From NCBI GenBank assembly GCA_003427395.1, contig BFEA01000267.1:177415-200330 (forward strand): DNA of 22,916 nt, given 5' to 3'. Numbering within the stretch: position 1 is the stretch's first letter; each line of letters starts with the position of its first letter. Source of the stretch: Chara braunii. Its lineage: Eukaryota; Streptophyta; Charophyceae; Charales; Characeae. Below the pieces are notes generated by a model. That model saw only the letters and a list, made by a program, of their open reading frames with translations, ran no database searches and was not told the origin of the DNA. Positions 9,793 to 20,333 of the stretch are shown in pieces. The position numbers and the translations under genes are program-made.

Positions 9793-10217
9793 GGGAAAAC
9801 ATTTTCATTTCATTGATCAAAAGAAACTTTGGGACGAGGCCGGGGACCTCACAATTCGACCCGGAGTTATCCTGGCAGCCTCAGCCAGTTTCGCTTACGA
9901 GCCAAACTCGACTACCAATCCCAGCTGATCCAAAATTCTCAAAATATTTGCTGGGAACCGGGCCCAGCGTTCCTTCTTTATTAACTTCCCAAAAAGTAAA
10001 TCTTTAACGCGCAATGTAAAAAGGTTGAGCTATCTGATACACGCTGACTATTCAGCTCTCTTTGCAGAAAATCAATCACAATTCTTGACACATTCTGACT
10101 TTTACCACTTCGTGCAGAAAACCTGTACATCTGAAAGAAACTCCGCTTCTGCCTAATATGGCCTGTAACCTTAGACCAATACTGTTCCAATTATGTAGTC
10201 TAAGCTAAAAGAACAGC
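9793..10217 (-). other. LINE 3' UTR with conserved stem-loops
   Basis: Sequence between the ORF2 stop (10218) and the A-tail. It contains CTGGGCCCGGTTCCCAG (minus strand; plus 9951-9967), a 5-bp stem with a 7-nt loop, and a CCGGG...GAGGTCCCCGGCCTC block (plus 9836-9864). Both occur in the 3' UTR of the second LINE (20178-20194, 20229-20256), although the surrounding sequence is not alignable by eye. They are likely part of the 3' signal read by the LINE reverse transcriptase. Confidence 0.7.
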
Positions 10218-13200
10218 CTAAGACGGCTGTAACCATCGTGAGATCGCCAACTTCTCATCCATGGAGACTGAGGCCAATTGGTTTCCCAGCGCCCAAGTGT
10301 TAAGGAACCATTGGCGAGATCTCCCCTGGGGTTGTAAACCGGACTTCCAGTCTGCTAAAATCGTCCTCCTCAAAATAGATCGAACCTGCTGTTGCTGTTG
10401 GAATACCGAAATCTTCTCACTCTTGAAGATCATAGCGTTCCTGGCCCTCCAAATTTCTTCTAACATTATCCCTCTGCAAACCAAAGCCACTAAGCCTTCC
10501 CTGAAATTCAACGTGGCTTTGGGGAGAATGTCAAACAAAGTCCAGTCATCATTCCTGTCAAATGCTTCCCCTGCCAGGCGTTTCCAATGGGATATCCACC
10601 ACATCCAGAGTTCGTCTGCTAGTGGGCAGTAAACCCATAAATGGCCGTCCGACTCCCACCCCCAATTACAACGGGAGCAGGTGGTGGACAAGTCCATGCC
10701 CTGGGAGACAAGCCATTGGGCAGTGGGCATTACAAACAGCGACTGCATCCATAGCAGACTCGCCGTCTTCTGTGAGGGGATACGCTTCAGGGCTTTCCAC
10801 AGGGAAGACCATTGAGGCATTGCGGTTTCCAGGCCCTGAATTTTAATAAACCTGCGAGAGGCCAATGTTGTTGGAGTATTGGTATCCCCCGCTCGCAAAA
10901 GACTCACGCCCAACTTTGTCTTGTATTGACACAAATGAGCAGACCCCTGGGCACTGTCCTGCTCCATTGACCATTTGTATTGCATGGGCTCCACTCTTAA
11001 GCTTGTCCCTTTTCCCAGAAGATAACTGCATTTATGCTCATGAAGATGAAGAACCCTTGCCTCCGTCAAACCTTGTGTGCTTGAAATTATCTTGTCATGC
11101 GAAAAACTAAGTGGACCTTTTTCCAACAAGGTGATGCTCAAGTACCATTCTTCAACTTTGAGCCCCCTATCCAATTCTGGGCCCACTACCTTCCAAATCT
11201 TATGACAGTCGTCCTCTGAGAAGAGCCATGCACCCTCTCCTTGTTCAGACTCAGATTTCAGCATCGACGTCCAGTGCTTTGGAAATGCCCTTAAGAGTTT
11301 TCCCAAATTCTCCTTGACTGATCTCAGCCGCGGCAGGGTGGCTCGCATCACCTCCTCTGATACCCAATCATTTGGGACCGGGTTCCAGAGGTGCTTCACC
11401 TGCACCACGCCTTTTTCCACCCAAGAACGGCCGAAATTCCCCCTGCCCTCCTTTGCTAAAAAGGGGGTCCCTTCAGGCAACAGGATTAGACGATTTTCGA
11501 ACAACGGTTGGTTGGCCACTTCCAATCTTGTATTCGGGCACAAGATCTCCGAGGGGCACAACCTCTTCCGGGCATATAGGATGCTATGCCAATTTTAGGA
11601 CTTAATTCGTCTGTTAAACCACCTGTACTTGGGCACTGCGCGCCGCGCCGGCCGCACCTTTTTTGAAGCGGCGCGGGCTGTCGATACGATAAATCGATGG
11701 GCCGCGGGTAGCGAAATTCTCGTAGCGTTAACGCTAAGGCGTCGCCCAAGTACTGGTGGTTTAAGAAAGGAAGGTATCAGGCAGCATTGCCAAACCCTAT
11801 CCTCCGAAGACAAGGACCACTCCTGCCCGAGTATATACTCCGCCAACCGTACCCACAGCTTGGTGGGGTCCTCCAACATGGCCTTGACTACCCATTTGGC
11901 CAATAGAGCCAAATTCTGTGCGCGAGGATCCAGGATTCCCAAACCCCCTTGGGATCTGGGGAATGACACCGCCTCCCATGCAACCTTTGTAATAAAGCCC
12001 TGGTCTTCGTCCGCTGTTGGTTTCCATAAATACTTGGTCGCCGCCCTCAGGATTTTACAAGCCTCATCCCCCAGCAAGCAGACCGACAGAGGAAACCACA
12101 AGACTGAAAAGGCTGCAGCAGACAACACCAAGGCTCGCCCAAAGAGTGACAGCTTATAATTCCTTAACCGACCATGTATTTTTGCAATGACTCGGTCTGA
12201 CAGCATCTGATCTTGAGTTTTTGAACAATCAGAGAGAGAGACCTGGATTCCTAAGAATCACTCTGAGGTCTCTGTAGGTACAATCCTTAAACCCCTGTCC
12301 ACTTTCAGCTCAAAGATATCAGGAAGAAAGTAGACTGATTTAGACCAATTTATTGAAGCCTCCGATAAAACACGATACTCATCTATAACTGACTTTAGTT
12401 CCGTCAAGGAAGGGAGGGAGTTTTCACAGGCGACTGTATGGTCATTTGCGATCGCTCCTCCCTTCCACTGGAGGGAAGGGGACAACTTTAGACCCGAAAT
12501 ACTATCATTATACCGAATGTTATCTAATAAAACTTCCAACTGTAAAACAAAAAGCAAAGGGGCAAGGGGGCAACCTTGCCGTAGGGAATGGGACAGTTGA
12601 AACTCCTCTGAGAGGTGGCCATTCACCAACACCATAGAGACTGCATTAGCATACATAGCATGAACCCACCGGGCAAAGCCCGGACCAAAGCCCATTCTTG
12701 ACAGAGTAGTGGAGACAAAGGCCCACCCTACTTTGTCGTATGCTTTTTCCATATCCAATAAAAGAACTGCAATCTCCCTTTTCCCTGTGCTTATGATCTC
12801 AAGGGCTTGGACCGTAGATAAGATGTTCTCAAAGATCGAACGACCTTTGACGAAAGCACCCTGCTCCCAGCCGACCAGCTGTGGAAGTTCGGCGGCCAAT
12901 CGGATAGCAAGGGCTTTGGCCAAAACCTTGTAGGTGACATTTAGAACAGAAATAGGACGATAGTTACGAACATCCCGCTTGTCTCCCTTTTTATACAACA
13001 AGGAGATGACGCCTTTGACAAAGTATTTCGGAAGTGAACCCGTGACTAAGGCCGAATTGTAGATCTGACACAGGAAAGGTGCAACACCCTCCCAGGCATT
13101 CAAAAAAAGCTCCACTGGCAGATTGTCGAGCCCGGGGCACTTGCCCTGCGCCATCTGCTTTATGGCAATAGTTAGTTCTTTTACCGTCAACGGAGCGTCC

Positions 13201-14580
13201 ATTAGAGCCCTGGTAGAAGGACTAATACAGACCCTGGACCTATCCCAAAATGTTGAGTTAAGGGATAGGTCTGTGTCAAACGAATCGAAGATTCTCCTTG
13301 TCGACACTATATCGCGAAAATAAGCCAACGCATATGAGCACAATTCCTGAGGGTCATTCGTCGCTGGTTTTTGCAGGTCAAATGGGTGGGTGAGTTCTCT
13401 CACTACTGGTTTCGTTTGACTGATAATCAGCGAACGAAACGTGAGTTTGGTCATCCTATCATATCCACTTATTCCTCGTACCCTTAGCCACTCCAGCCAG
13501 TCTGCCTGACGCTGTATTTCAAGAGAGCTACTCTTCTTTTTTCAGCCCAGAAGAAGTCAGAAAATGAATCCCCCCCATTTTAGTCTCGGCTTCTTCCACC
13601 ATTCGACGATTCTTTATCTCTTGCCAGTTACGGTTTGCCGCCTTCATTCTGGAGAAAACTATGAGGGCCTCCCTTATAATGCCGATCCCCACCTCCGCCC
13701 ATTCTTCCTCCGTACCAAACAGTTATTTCGCCTCCTGCCACTTTACCATTTGGGTGTTGACCCACTCAGGGATGCCTTTATCCTTCAAATTGTTCACGTT
13801 CAGTCGAAAAGGAGGTCTAGGTTTTTGGAGCACGTCCTTAGAAATGATATCTATATAAATAGGATAATGATCTGACATAGAGGACGCTCCAAAATCGGAC
13901 AAAATGCATCGGTCCCATAAAGTACCCCTAGAGGCAATAAGGTCCAGTCTACGTCTAGGCTCTGGGGTTTTATCATCTGGTTTTGGTCCATAGCAGGTGT
14001 AACCATGCTCATTTGGGTGCATGTGCCTGTAAGTATCAATCAAACTTTGTGAATCTAGAAGAGCCATGAGCAAGATGCTATCTTGTCTGAGCGGGGTGGC
14101 ATCCGGAGAGTCAAGTCCTGGATTCAAACTGGTATTCAAATCCCCCAAAACAGCAAGATTTTCCGTATCCAGGATAAAAGCAGGAAGGTTAGAAAGGAAT
14201 TCCGTTCTTTCAATATACTCAGATGGGGCGTAGACTGTCATCACGCCCCATTCTTCCTCGTCCAATTCTAATTTAACCCAAGCCCATTTACCACATGGGT
14301 CTTCATAATGATCCAAGACCAAGCAATCCAGATCCTTATGGATGAGTATTGCTACCCCCCCTTTGGTTCCGTCCGCAGGAGCCCAAAATTGGGGGTCATC
14401 CCACCATCTACGGGCTGTTTGGATTTTGATTGCATTTAGCTTGGTTTCTTGTAAGCATATAATATGTGCATTTTCAGAATGCACCCAAACTTTTAATCGT
14501 GCTTTTTTAAATCTCCTAGAAGTATCTCCAAGACCTTTCGCATTTCAGCTTACCAGGCGCACCCTACTGGGCAGAACCAT
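10218..14580 (-). pseudogene. LINE ORF2: APE endonuclease, reverse transcriptase, zinc-finger C-terminus (broken)
   Basis: The start is the ATG at 14580-14578 (MVLPSRVRLVS), overlapping the ORF1 end by 17 nt. The endonuclease occupies 14580 to about 13800. It shows QETKL, GGVAILIHKD, VYAPSEY, GDLNTSL, RRRLDLI and SDHYPI, the set expected of APE-type LINE nucleases. The RT follows at 13530-12258 with NYRPISVLN, motif A LLLDMEKAYDKV and motif B LRQGCPLAPLL. Motif C reads IANDH instead of the usual ADD, so one catalytic Asp is lost. The C-terminal part (12257-10218) ends with CSRCNWGWESDGHLWVYC, a zf-RVT-like finger. Lesions: an internal TGA where Trp is expected just after MVLPSRVRLVS; TAA 13725-13723; a frame change at about 13565-13525; TGA 12260-12258; TAA 11597-11595; and an inserted TIR element (11618-11760). 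No RNase H domain is seen. Confidence 0.9.
11618..11760. mobile_element. 143-bp TIR element (MITE) inserted in LINE ORF2, TTAA target
   Basis: The ends are inverted: ACCACCTGTACTTGGGC (11618 on) against ACCACCAGTACTTGGGC (complement of the right end), 16 of 17 matching. TTAA flanks it at 11614-11617 and 11761-11764. Removing the element plus one TTAA leaves the ORF2 reading frame continuous (PSFLNRRIKS, stop, NWHSILYARKRL), which is direct support for insertion. Inside is a perfect 14-bp palindrome TAGCGTTAACGCTA (11723-11736) and GC-rich sequence; there is no ORF. TTAA target sites are typical of piggyBac-type transposons, so a piggyBac-related MITE is the best guess. Confidence 0.85.
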
Positions 14581-16977
14581 GGGGCTGGACTGTGCCGCCT
14601 ATTGTTTGGATGCGGGCGAGTTCTTCCTGAGCGTTAATCACATTTTCTGTGATCTTAGCCTGAAAGGTGGAAGCTACACTGGACCGAAAATTGGAAGAGC
14701 CCAAGAAGGACCCTAAGTCCGCTCTGCAGATCCAGTCTGCTATATCCTTAGCAGACGAGTTTTGTGCCACTTGAATACTCCTGAGCGGTTCCTGCTTCTG
14801 ATCAATAAAGTCTTGAAGAGGGTACCACAGAGTACGTTCTGAGCAGTGTTTGGCATAGGACTCAGAGATGGACTGCAGACTAAAAAAGGAAATATGGAGT
14901 CGACCCATCCGGGGTTCTGGCAGAAGAACACAGGACCCCTGTTATTTCAACACTTGGTTATTTGCCAACGATATGGCTAATTCATCCGAGACGGCGGAGC
15001 CCACCCCGAAAGCCGGAACCAATAAACAATCTTGCTCAGTTCGTTCTGTGAACAACATCAGCCCCTGTGGTGAGTCCGCACAGATGAGAGGAATAAAATA
15101 CTCATAAATCGGCCCTTCCCCCTTGTCTGTTTTGCCCAAAGTAACCATCGGCTTCGATAGAATCAAGGATTTTTTGGCCGATCTACTTGGGTGGTTCCTT
15201 TTTTTGGACGGTTGTCCCAGGGGGCGCAGTACTGCGTCCCCCAGAACCAGTTCTTCCACAGTCGGGACGGCAGCCCCTTTGTTGGAGCGAGCTCTCTTGC
15301 TTGGGTTAGATATCACTAAGTCGTCGGCATCAGCCGACGGATCAAAGCTGATTTGGCCTTCATGAAAAAGGCCAGGAACAACAAACTCCAGGTAGTCTTC
15401 CTGGTCCTGGGGTTTCGGTAGGGGTTGGTTGACGACTGGTCCCTGGTGCTCAACCACGTCTTCCTGAGCTGACTCATCCTCTGATTCCTCAGAAGGTGGG
15501 ACCTCAGGAGGAGGAAGCTGCGGCCCAGCTGACACATCCTGCATCTGAATATCCTCTTCCCCTACTGTTCCCTTGTTTGGTTCAGTACTGGTGGTCTCGT
15601 CAATCTTGGACTTTGAGGAATCTCTTTTCTTCTCATTGTTCCCCTTTTTCTTTCTTGGCACGACGCCACTGAAAATGAGTGGGGCTGTAGTAGCGTTTCC
15701 CTTCGTTTTGTCACCCGTAGTCTCAGATTGAGAGTCATTCCGAGTAGGATCGGAGAAGGTTTTTTTTTCCGTGAGTCCATTAACCTTACCCGCTTTCACC
15801 TTCCACTTCTTTTTACTTTTCACCAACACCCATCCTTCCTCTTTGCCATCCTCCCCCTTCCCCTTTTCCTTACTGTATCCCTGCTTGAGGAGCTGCCCTT
15901 TTGCCTTGTGCTTTTCAGTGACACCATCTGGGTTTCCCTTGTCAGTCTTCTTCGAATTCTCATCGTTTGACTTTTCCCCCCTCTTGTCTTCCTCCCTTTC
16001 CCTTTCCTCACCGCCCTTCAACTTCTTTGCGCCCTCAGTATTTCCTTCCTTCTCCCTCGAATCACCATTCCCTTTCTCATTCCGTTTCCCGTCTTTGTCC
16101 TTCTTCTTCTGATGATTCCGTGTTATTTTCTTGGAAGGACATGTGTCATCTGTGTCCCTGTGAAAATGACGTCTACACGCCAGACACCAAGGGGTAGAGG
16201 CACACGTGACCTCTATTTTCATCCTGCCCAATTCTCTCAAGTTGAGTATTAAGAGTTTTTTATACTTGAGTTTGGCTGATGGGATAAAGTCAAAACGGAT
16301 ATCACGCAAATCTGGGGTCACCGGGTCTTTGCATGTAGGATGTTCCTTTCCTTTATTACTTCACCAAATGCATCTTCCACTGCCCCCCTAAGGAGGGCAA
16401 GGGCAGACACCGGGACTTCAAGGCATCTAATCCAAAAAAATCTCTGATTCATAGCCTCCCTCCAATCCGATAGTTGTTTTTCCGACATCCAAGGTCGGAA
16501 TGACACTGAATGCTCCACACCATCCAGTGAAATCTTGTCTTCCTTTTAATGCAACATCCAGGCAGCAATCTGCTTTGATGAGGCAACATAGGAAACCAAA
16601 TTTCGCCCCTCATTCCGGAACAAACCTCGTTTGGGGGGGCCTCCCGTTGCCCCGGAAGCCGCCCACCCATTTTCATATATTCGAACAAGTCCGTTGTTAA
16701 CGTCCGGAGGGAGGGAGGAGGATGCTGCACCAAAGAAGATCGTAACGGCATGTTCAGTCAACCACTCCGCTTGCAATAGAGAAAGATCAGGGTTTACTTC
16801 TACTTCTACGAAGTCTTCCCCTGAAGTAACTCTTCCTGGAGCGAGGCGGGGAGGAAGAATACCGTCCACGAAACAAGCATTCAGGAGAACCCGAATTCTT
16901 TCCTTGTCAACATCAGACGGCGGAAAGGAAATTGCTGGAGCCGCATTCGACTCCGGACTGGGATCCACGGACGCCAT
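14564..16977 (-). pseudogene. LINE ORF1: RNA-binding-like domain, zinc knuckle, charged linker (broken)
   Basis: The start is the ATG at 16977-16975 in context ACCATGGCG. The N-terminal part has segments ISLDGVEHSVSFRPWM and FWIRCLEVPVSALALL, reminiscent of the DUF4283-type domain of plant LINE ORF1. A knuckle CLACRRHFHRDTDDTC follows (C-x2-C-x4-H-x6-C, about 16190-16145). Then comes a Lys/Glu-rich low-complexity linker, a Pro/Glu region, and a C-terminal domain ending VQPHGSAQ at the TAG 14566-14564. Lesions: TAA at 16548-16546; one frame change near 16350-16330; TAA at 14944-14942, read through in the same frame. The intact product would be about 800 residues. Known role: nucleic-acid chaperone and RNA packaging for retrotransposition. 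Confidence 0.8.
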
Positions 16978-17565
16978 GGTTCTTAGAATCGAAATTAACA
17001 ACAAACGTCACAAACAATGATCTAAACCTACTTAATACCAGCATACTACTGGTAGGCTTCGATAAATTAGTACATATGGTGGTAAGGATACGAGGTACGA
17101 ACAGAGAACCGAGTTTATACCTGGGGAGTCCGACTCACGCCCCGACAGCGTAGCAAGCAACAAGCACAACCCGTTTGCCTTAGTGGAGATCTCGTCCCAG
17201 TATGCCTGTACTGACACCACTTGGCACGACCTGCCTATTCGGCAGGCCCTTGAAATTGACGAAGGAGACGACCTGGAGTTTCCGTCGCCACGTGAAAGCT
17301 CTACTTGGGGAGCATGCATCTGGTCCGAAACCCTGAAGTCCTTCTTCCACGGCTATGCGTCTTGTCCCCCCTGGGACTATCCAGGAAGTCCGTCCCAACG
17401 TCAGAGTGGCTATGCCAGAGGCACTTCTCCCTTCGCCTCCGCGCACTCTTCCCTGCCCTATTTTTGCTAAGCGTCAAGCGTCGCCGAAGCGACACTTAGC
17501 ACAGGCAAAATTAGCGCAGGAAATTTAGCGCCCGAAGATTCATCGCCAGGATCTTTTCCTTAGGA
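16978..17565 (-). other. 5' leader of the minus-strand LINE; boundary unclear
   Basis: About 590 bp upstream of the ORF1 start with no gene of its own. The far end contains a hairpin-capable stretch, GCTAAG (17466-17471) with CTTAGC and an inner GTCGC-CGAA-GCGAC. A T-run on plus follows at about 17568-17580. I found no copy here of the sequence that follows the U6 poly(A) at 9625-9640, so no target-site duplication marks the 5' end. Confidence 0.4.
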
Positions 17566-17620
17566 CTTTTTTTTTTTTTGTGTGTTTAGAATGGCGTTTG
17601 ACGTAGAGGAAGCTCATTGT

Positions 17621-17793
17621 GGCCAGGGCCGAGGTCCCACCAACAAAGCGGATCGGATCGACTGCCTGAATTTGGATGTGTTTTACGCAGAGATGCAGAA
17701 AAGCAGTTCAATCTCGATTTCCTGCACCTCTCCAGAAACACGTCCAGATGCCCGCATTCGATCCGATCCTCTTGGCTTGTGGGACCATGCCCC
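17621..17793 (+). mobile_element. Foldback/MITE-like palindromic element, copy B
   Basis: The left arm GAGGTCCCACCAACAAAG and GCGGATCGGATCGA pairs with the right arm TCGATCCGATCCTC and GGCTTGTGGGACCATG. The middle has CAGTTCAATCTCGATTTCCTGC, shared with copies A and C. It is about 173 bp with no ORF. The whole can fold into one long hairpin. Confidence 0.75.
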
Positions 17794-18164
17794 AGAGCAG
17801 TTTACTGTCCCTTTTGGAGAGGGAGTCCTTGGGCCTCGCTGCACTTTTTACTCTCAAAATAGACAAAGTGAGACTGACTGAATCGACTGCTAGAACATGG
17901 AAAGATACATTGCCTTTTTTTTTTTGTCTTCCGAAATCTGACGGCCGTGTGTACCTGCTATCCGATCTGAAAACCTCACGGCCGCGCGCGGGTACCTGCT
18001 ATTTGATCTAAAAATCTTTTTTTTTTTTTTTTTCGTGACTGTCAAATTCCTTTCTTCGATCTAACAATCTTTTCCAGCCGTCGATCGGCATAATCTACGG
18101 TCAGAAATGAAGAATTCCGGTAAGTGGGACTTAGAGGCGCTGATCTGAAAATCTCACGGCCGCG
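17794..18164. repeat. Satellite-like array, first part
   Basis: From about 17934 the sequence is built from variants of GATCTGAAAATCTCACGGCC followed by GCGGGTACCTGCTAT (17934, 17961, 18002, 18140). A longer phrase containing TCGATCGGCATAATCTACGG begins at about 18078 and returns at about 18520. Non-coding. Confidence 0.8.
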
Positions 18165-18336
18165 GGGCCCGAGGTCCCACTAGCACAAAGGATAGGATAG
18201 AGCGTCTGAATCTGGATGTGTTTTATGCAGAGATTTAGAAAAACAGTTCAATCTCGATTTCCTGCACATCTCCATAAACTCGTCCAGATTCAGGCATTCG
18301 ATCCGATCCTCTTTGCTAGTGGGACCACGGCCCGGG
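18165..18336 (+). mobile_element. Foldback/MITE-like palindromic element, copy C, inside the array
   Basis: The left arm GAGGTCCCACTAGCACAAAGG pairs with the right arm CCTCTTTGCTAGTGGGACC. It interrupts the array motif CACGGCCGCGGGTAGCTGC. CACGGCC occurs on both sides and might be a target duplication of about 7-9 bp, but the GC-rich arms make the edge ambiguous. The middle is shared with copy B. Confidence 0.8.
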
Positions 18337-18704
18337 TAGCTGCCACACGATCTGAAAATCTTTTNTGTGTGTGTGTGTGTGTGTCCGTCTAATTCCTTTC
18401 TTCGATCTGAAAATCTCACGGCCGCGGGTACCTCTGCTATCCGATCTGAAGATCTCACCGTCCCGACGAGTCCCTGCCATCCGGGACCAAGTCCCACGTG
18501 GCCAGATCCTTCATTTCCCGCGGTCGATCGGCATAATCTACGGTCAGAAATAAAGAATTCCAGCAAGTGGGACTTAAAGCCCTGATCTAAAAATCTCACG
18601 GCCGCGGGTAGCTGCTATTGGATCTGAAAATCCTTTTTTTTTTTTTTTTCGTTTTTTTTTTATTTTCCGATTTCAGGACTGCCGAATTCCTTTCTTCGAT
18701 CTCA
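18337..18704. repeat. Satellite-like array, second part
   Basis: More copies of the GATCTGAAAATCTCACGGCC motif (18349, 18403, 18440, 18582, 18620, 18697) and of the long phrase (18520-18608). It includes a GT microsatellite at 18366-18384 after an N at 18365. The array is cut at 18717 by the LINE/U6 insertion and resumes at 20418. Confidence 0.8.
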
Positions 18705-18720
18705 AAATCTCATGGCCGCT
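18705..18720. repeat. Outer target-site duplication, left
   Basis: AAAATCTCATGGCCGC here and again at 20418-20433, just after the A-rich tail of the U6 copy. The satellite motif continues on from the right copy, so everything between entered as an insertion. Confidence 0.8.
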
Positions 18721-18735
18721 AAAATTGGAACGATA
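18719..18735 (+). pseudogene. U6 snRNA 5' fragment preceding LINE 2
   Basis: CTAAAATTGGAACGATA matches U6 at the positions corresponding to about nt 21-36 of plant U6, then changes abruptly into LINE coding sequence. The same bases, AAAATTGGAACGATA, restart after the LINE A-tail at 20303, so this reads as the left copy of a 15-bp target duplication within U6. Confidence 0.8.
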
Positions 18736-19976
18736 ATCTGCAACCCCAAAACCAGGGACGAAGTTTTGGTGCAACCACTCTTTGAGAATCCAGCTATCAG
18801 AGGACCAGATGGCGGCTCCCTCAAGATCACACGCAGCAATGGTGTCAAGATCACACGCAGCAATGGTGGATTTGGCATGAAATGGATTCAAAAAGGAATA
18901 TTTCAGATTAAACACATATGGGACACAGAAAGAATGGATTGGAAAGATGCAGGGCTGTTGGTCGACATTCTGGGCAATTCAAGGGATGTCCACACCTGTC
19001 TCCCCATAGTCCAAAAAGCAGTCCCTCAGCACTGGTGTGCCTTGCTGAGGAACTTTCATTGGCCTATAGACACTTGGATTACAGAGAAAACGAATCCACA
19101 GAGATATTGGAGGATAGAGGAGGTTTTAGATGATGATACAGTCCTGGCTTCGGAATGGGAAGTTAAGAAAAAGGTGTTGGCGAAAAAGGAAGCAGATTTG
19201 GCAGCACTGGACTCACACTCCCTCTCCCAAATCAGAGTTAAGCAGACGATCCAAAAGACAAAAGCAGGAGACAAGATCATATTCTCTCCAGTTTTAGGTA
19301 CAAAACCCTTGGTTGAAGCTAAGGTGGACCCTATGTCCTTTGGATGGGTTAATANCTCTGAGAATCTNTCCACAGTANCCATCTCAGACNACTCCCCCTC
19401 TCTGGGATACCGACTGAAGACAAGAGCCAACGAGCTATGTGTTTCTGTCAAAGGGACATGGGACAGAACACAGGTAATGCAAGATCTCCCACGATGCAGC
19501 ATTGACTGGGCCAAAACGTTTGGGAAGAATATCAAGAGCTATCAGGTGGTCAAGCATGCCAACCTTGAATGGCTAATCATTCATCAGAGTGTTCCTACAG
19601 GAAAGTGGTGTGTGTCCAGAAGAATGAAGGTAAGTCTCTTTTTCAATGGACTAAAAAGCTCATCCTTGGAGGAGTGGACTTGTCCCTCCCCGTAGTAGTT
19701 TGTACGGCCAGAATCCTTGGTATGTGGATCCTATGGAAGGAACGCATCATCCCTAGATAAGGTTAAAGCTGAATTTAAGGAGGGAATGATGCACACATCA
19801 TACTGGCCGATTGGCGAAACGCACGCAAGCGTAAGCTCAGCACGGAACTGCAGCGGCAAGCCTTCATCAGGATCTGGAGTAAAGATTACTGCTGGGCGAT
19901 TCCTGACCAAAAGGGCAGACTGATTTTCTCCAGGATTCTAGAAGCAAGAAGAACCTGGGCCATCGAGCCTGACTGA
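18736..19976 (+). pseudogene. LINE 2: 5'-truncated ORF2 C-terminal fragment
   Basis: It begins at a point matching the segment EILCPNTRLEVANQPLFEN of the minus-strand LINE (here TIICNPKTRDEVLVQPLFEN). The homology continues through WIQKGIFQIKHIWD (WVEKGVVQVKHLWN in the other copy) and ends with ILADWRNARKRK...RRTWAIEPD at TGA 19974-19976. The copies are clearly diverged, so they are different families or old lineages. Lesions: frame changes after 19620 and near 19745 and 19795; a deletion removing the zf-RVT cysteines around 19690; an internal 24-bp tandem duplication at about 18820-18868 (KITRSNG twice); and four N bases. The endonuclease and RT are absent because of 5' truncation. Confidence 0.85.
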
Positions 19977-20302
19977 GTTTTCTTCTTTTTCTTGCTATTG
20001 TACAAATTGTAAATAATTTTCTTCGCAGAATTTGTTGTACAGGGTAGTAGTAGATTTCGTTAACTTTTGGTCCTTATATTAGTTAGGACTGGTTCGCCAG
20101 TTAGTGTAGCACAGCTACACTCTAGAGGAATTTTTATTATTTCAAGTGATTGATCACTACTCAAGAAATAAGGGATGCTGGACCCGGTTTCCAGCCTAGC
20201 CTAAACTGGGTATTGGCCCCTGCTTTTTCCGGGTAGACTGTGAGGACCCCGGCCTCGTGACTTTATAATATAAACAAATTGTTTAAAAAAATAAAAATAA
20301 AA
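19977..20302 (+). other. LINE 2 3' UTR and A-rich tail
   Basis: It holds CTGGACCCGGTTTCCAG (20178-20194), the equivalent of CTGGGCCCGGTTCCCAG in the minus-strand LINE: same 7-nt loop, last stem pair changed from G-C to A-T. CCGGG...GAGGACCCCGGCCTC (20229-20256) is also shared. It ends in TTTAAAAAAATAAAAATAAAA, the A-rich tail, which adjoins U6. Confidence 0.75.

Positions 20303-20333
<31 letters not shown>

Noticed and set aside
15771-16112. Plus-strand Ser/Phe-rich ORFs opposite ORF1
   Set aside because: These are antisense shadows of the Lys/Glu-rich linker of the LINE ORF1.
18165-18336. miRNA gene
   Set aside because: The hairpin is long, but three dispersed copies with transposon-like ends make a mobile foldback element the better reading without small-RNA data.
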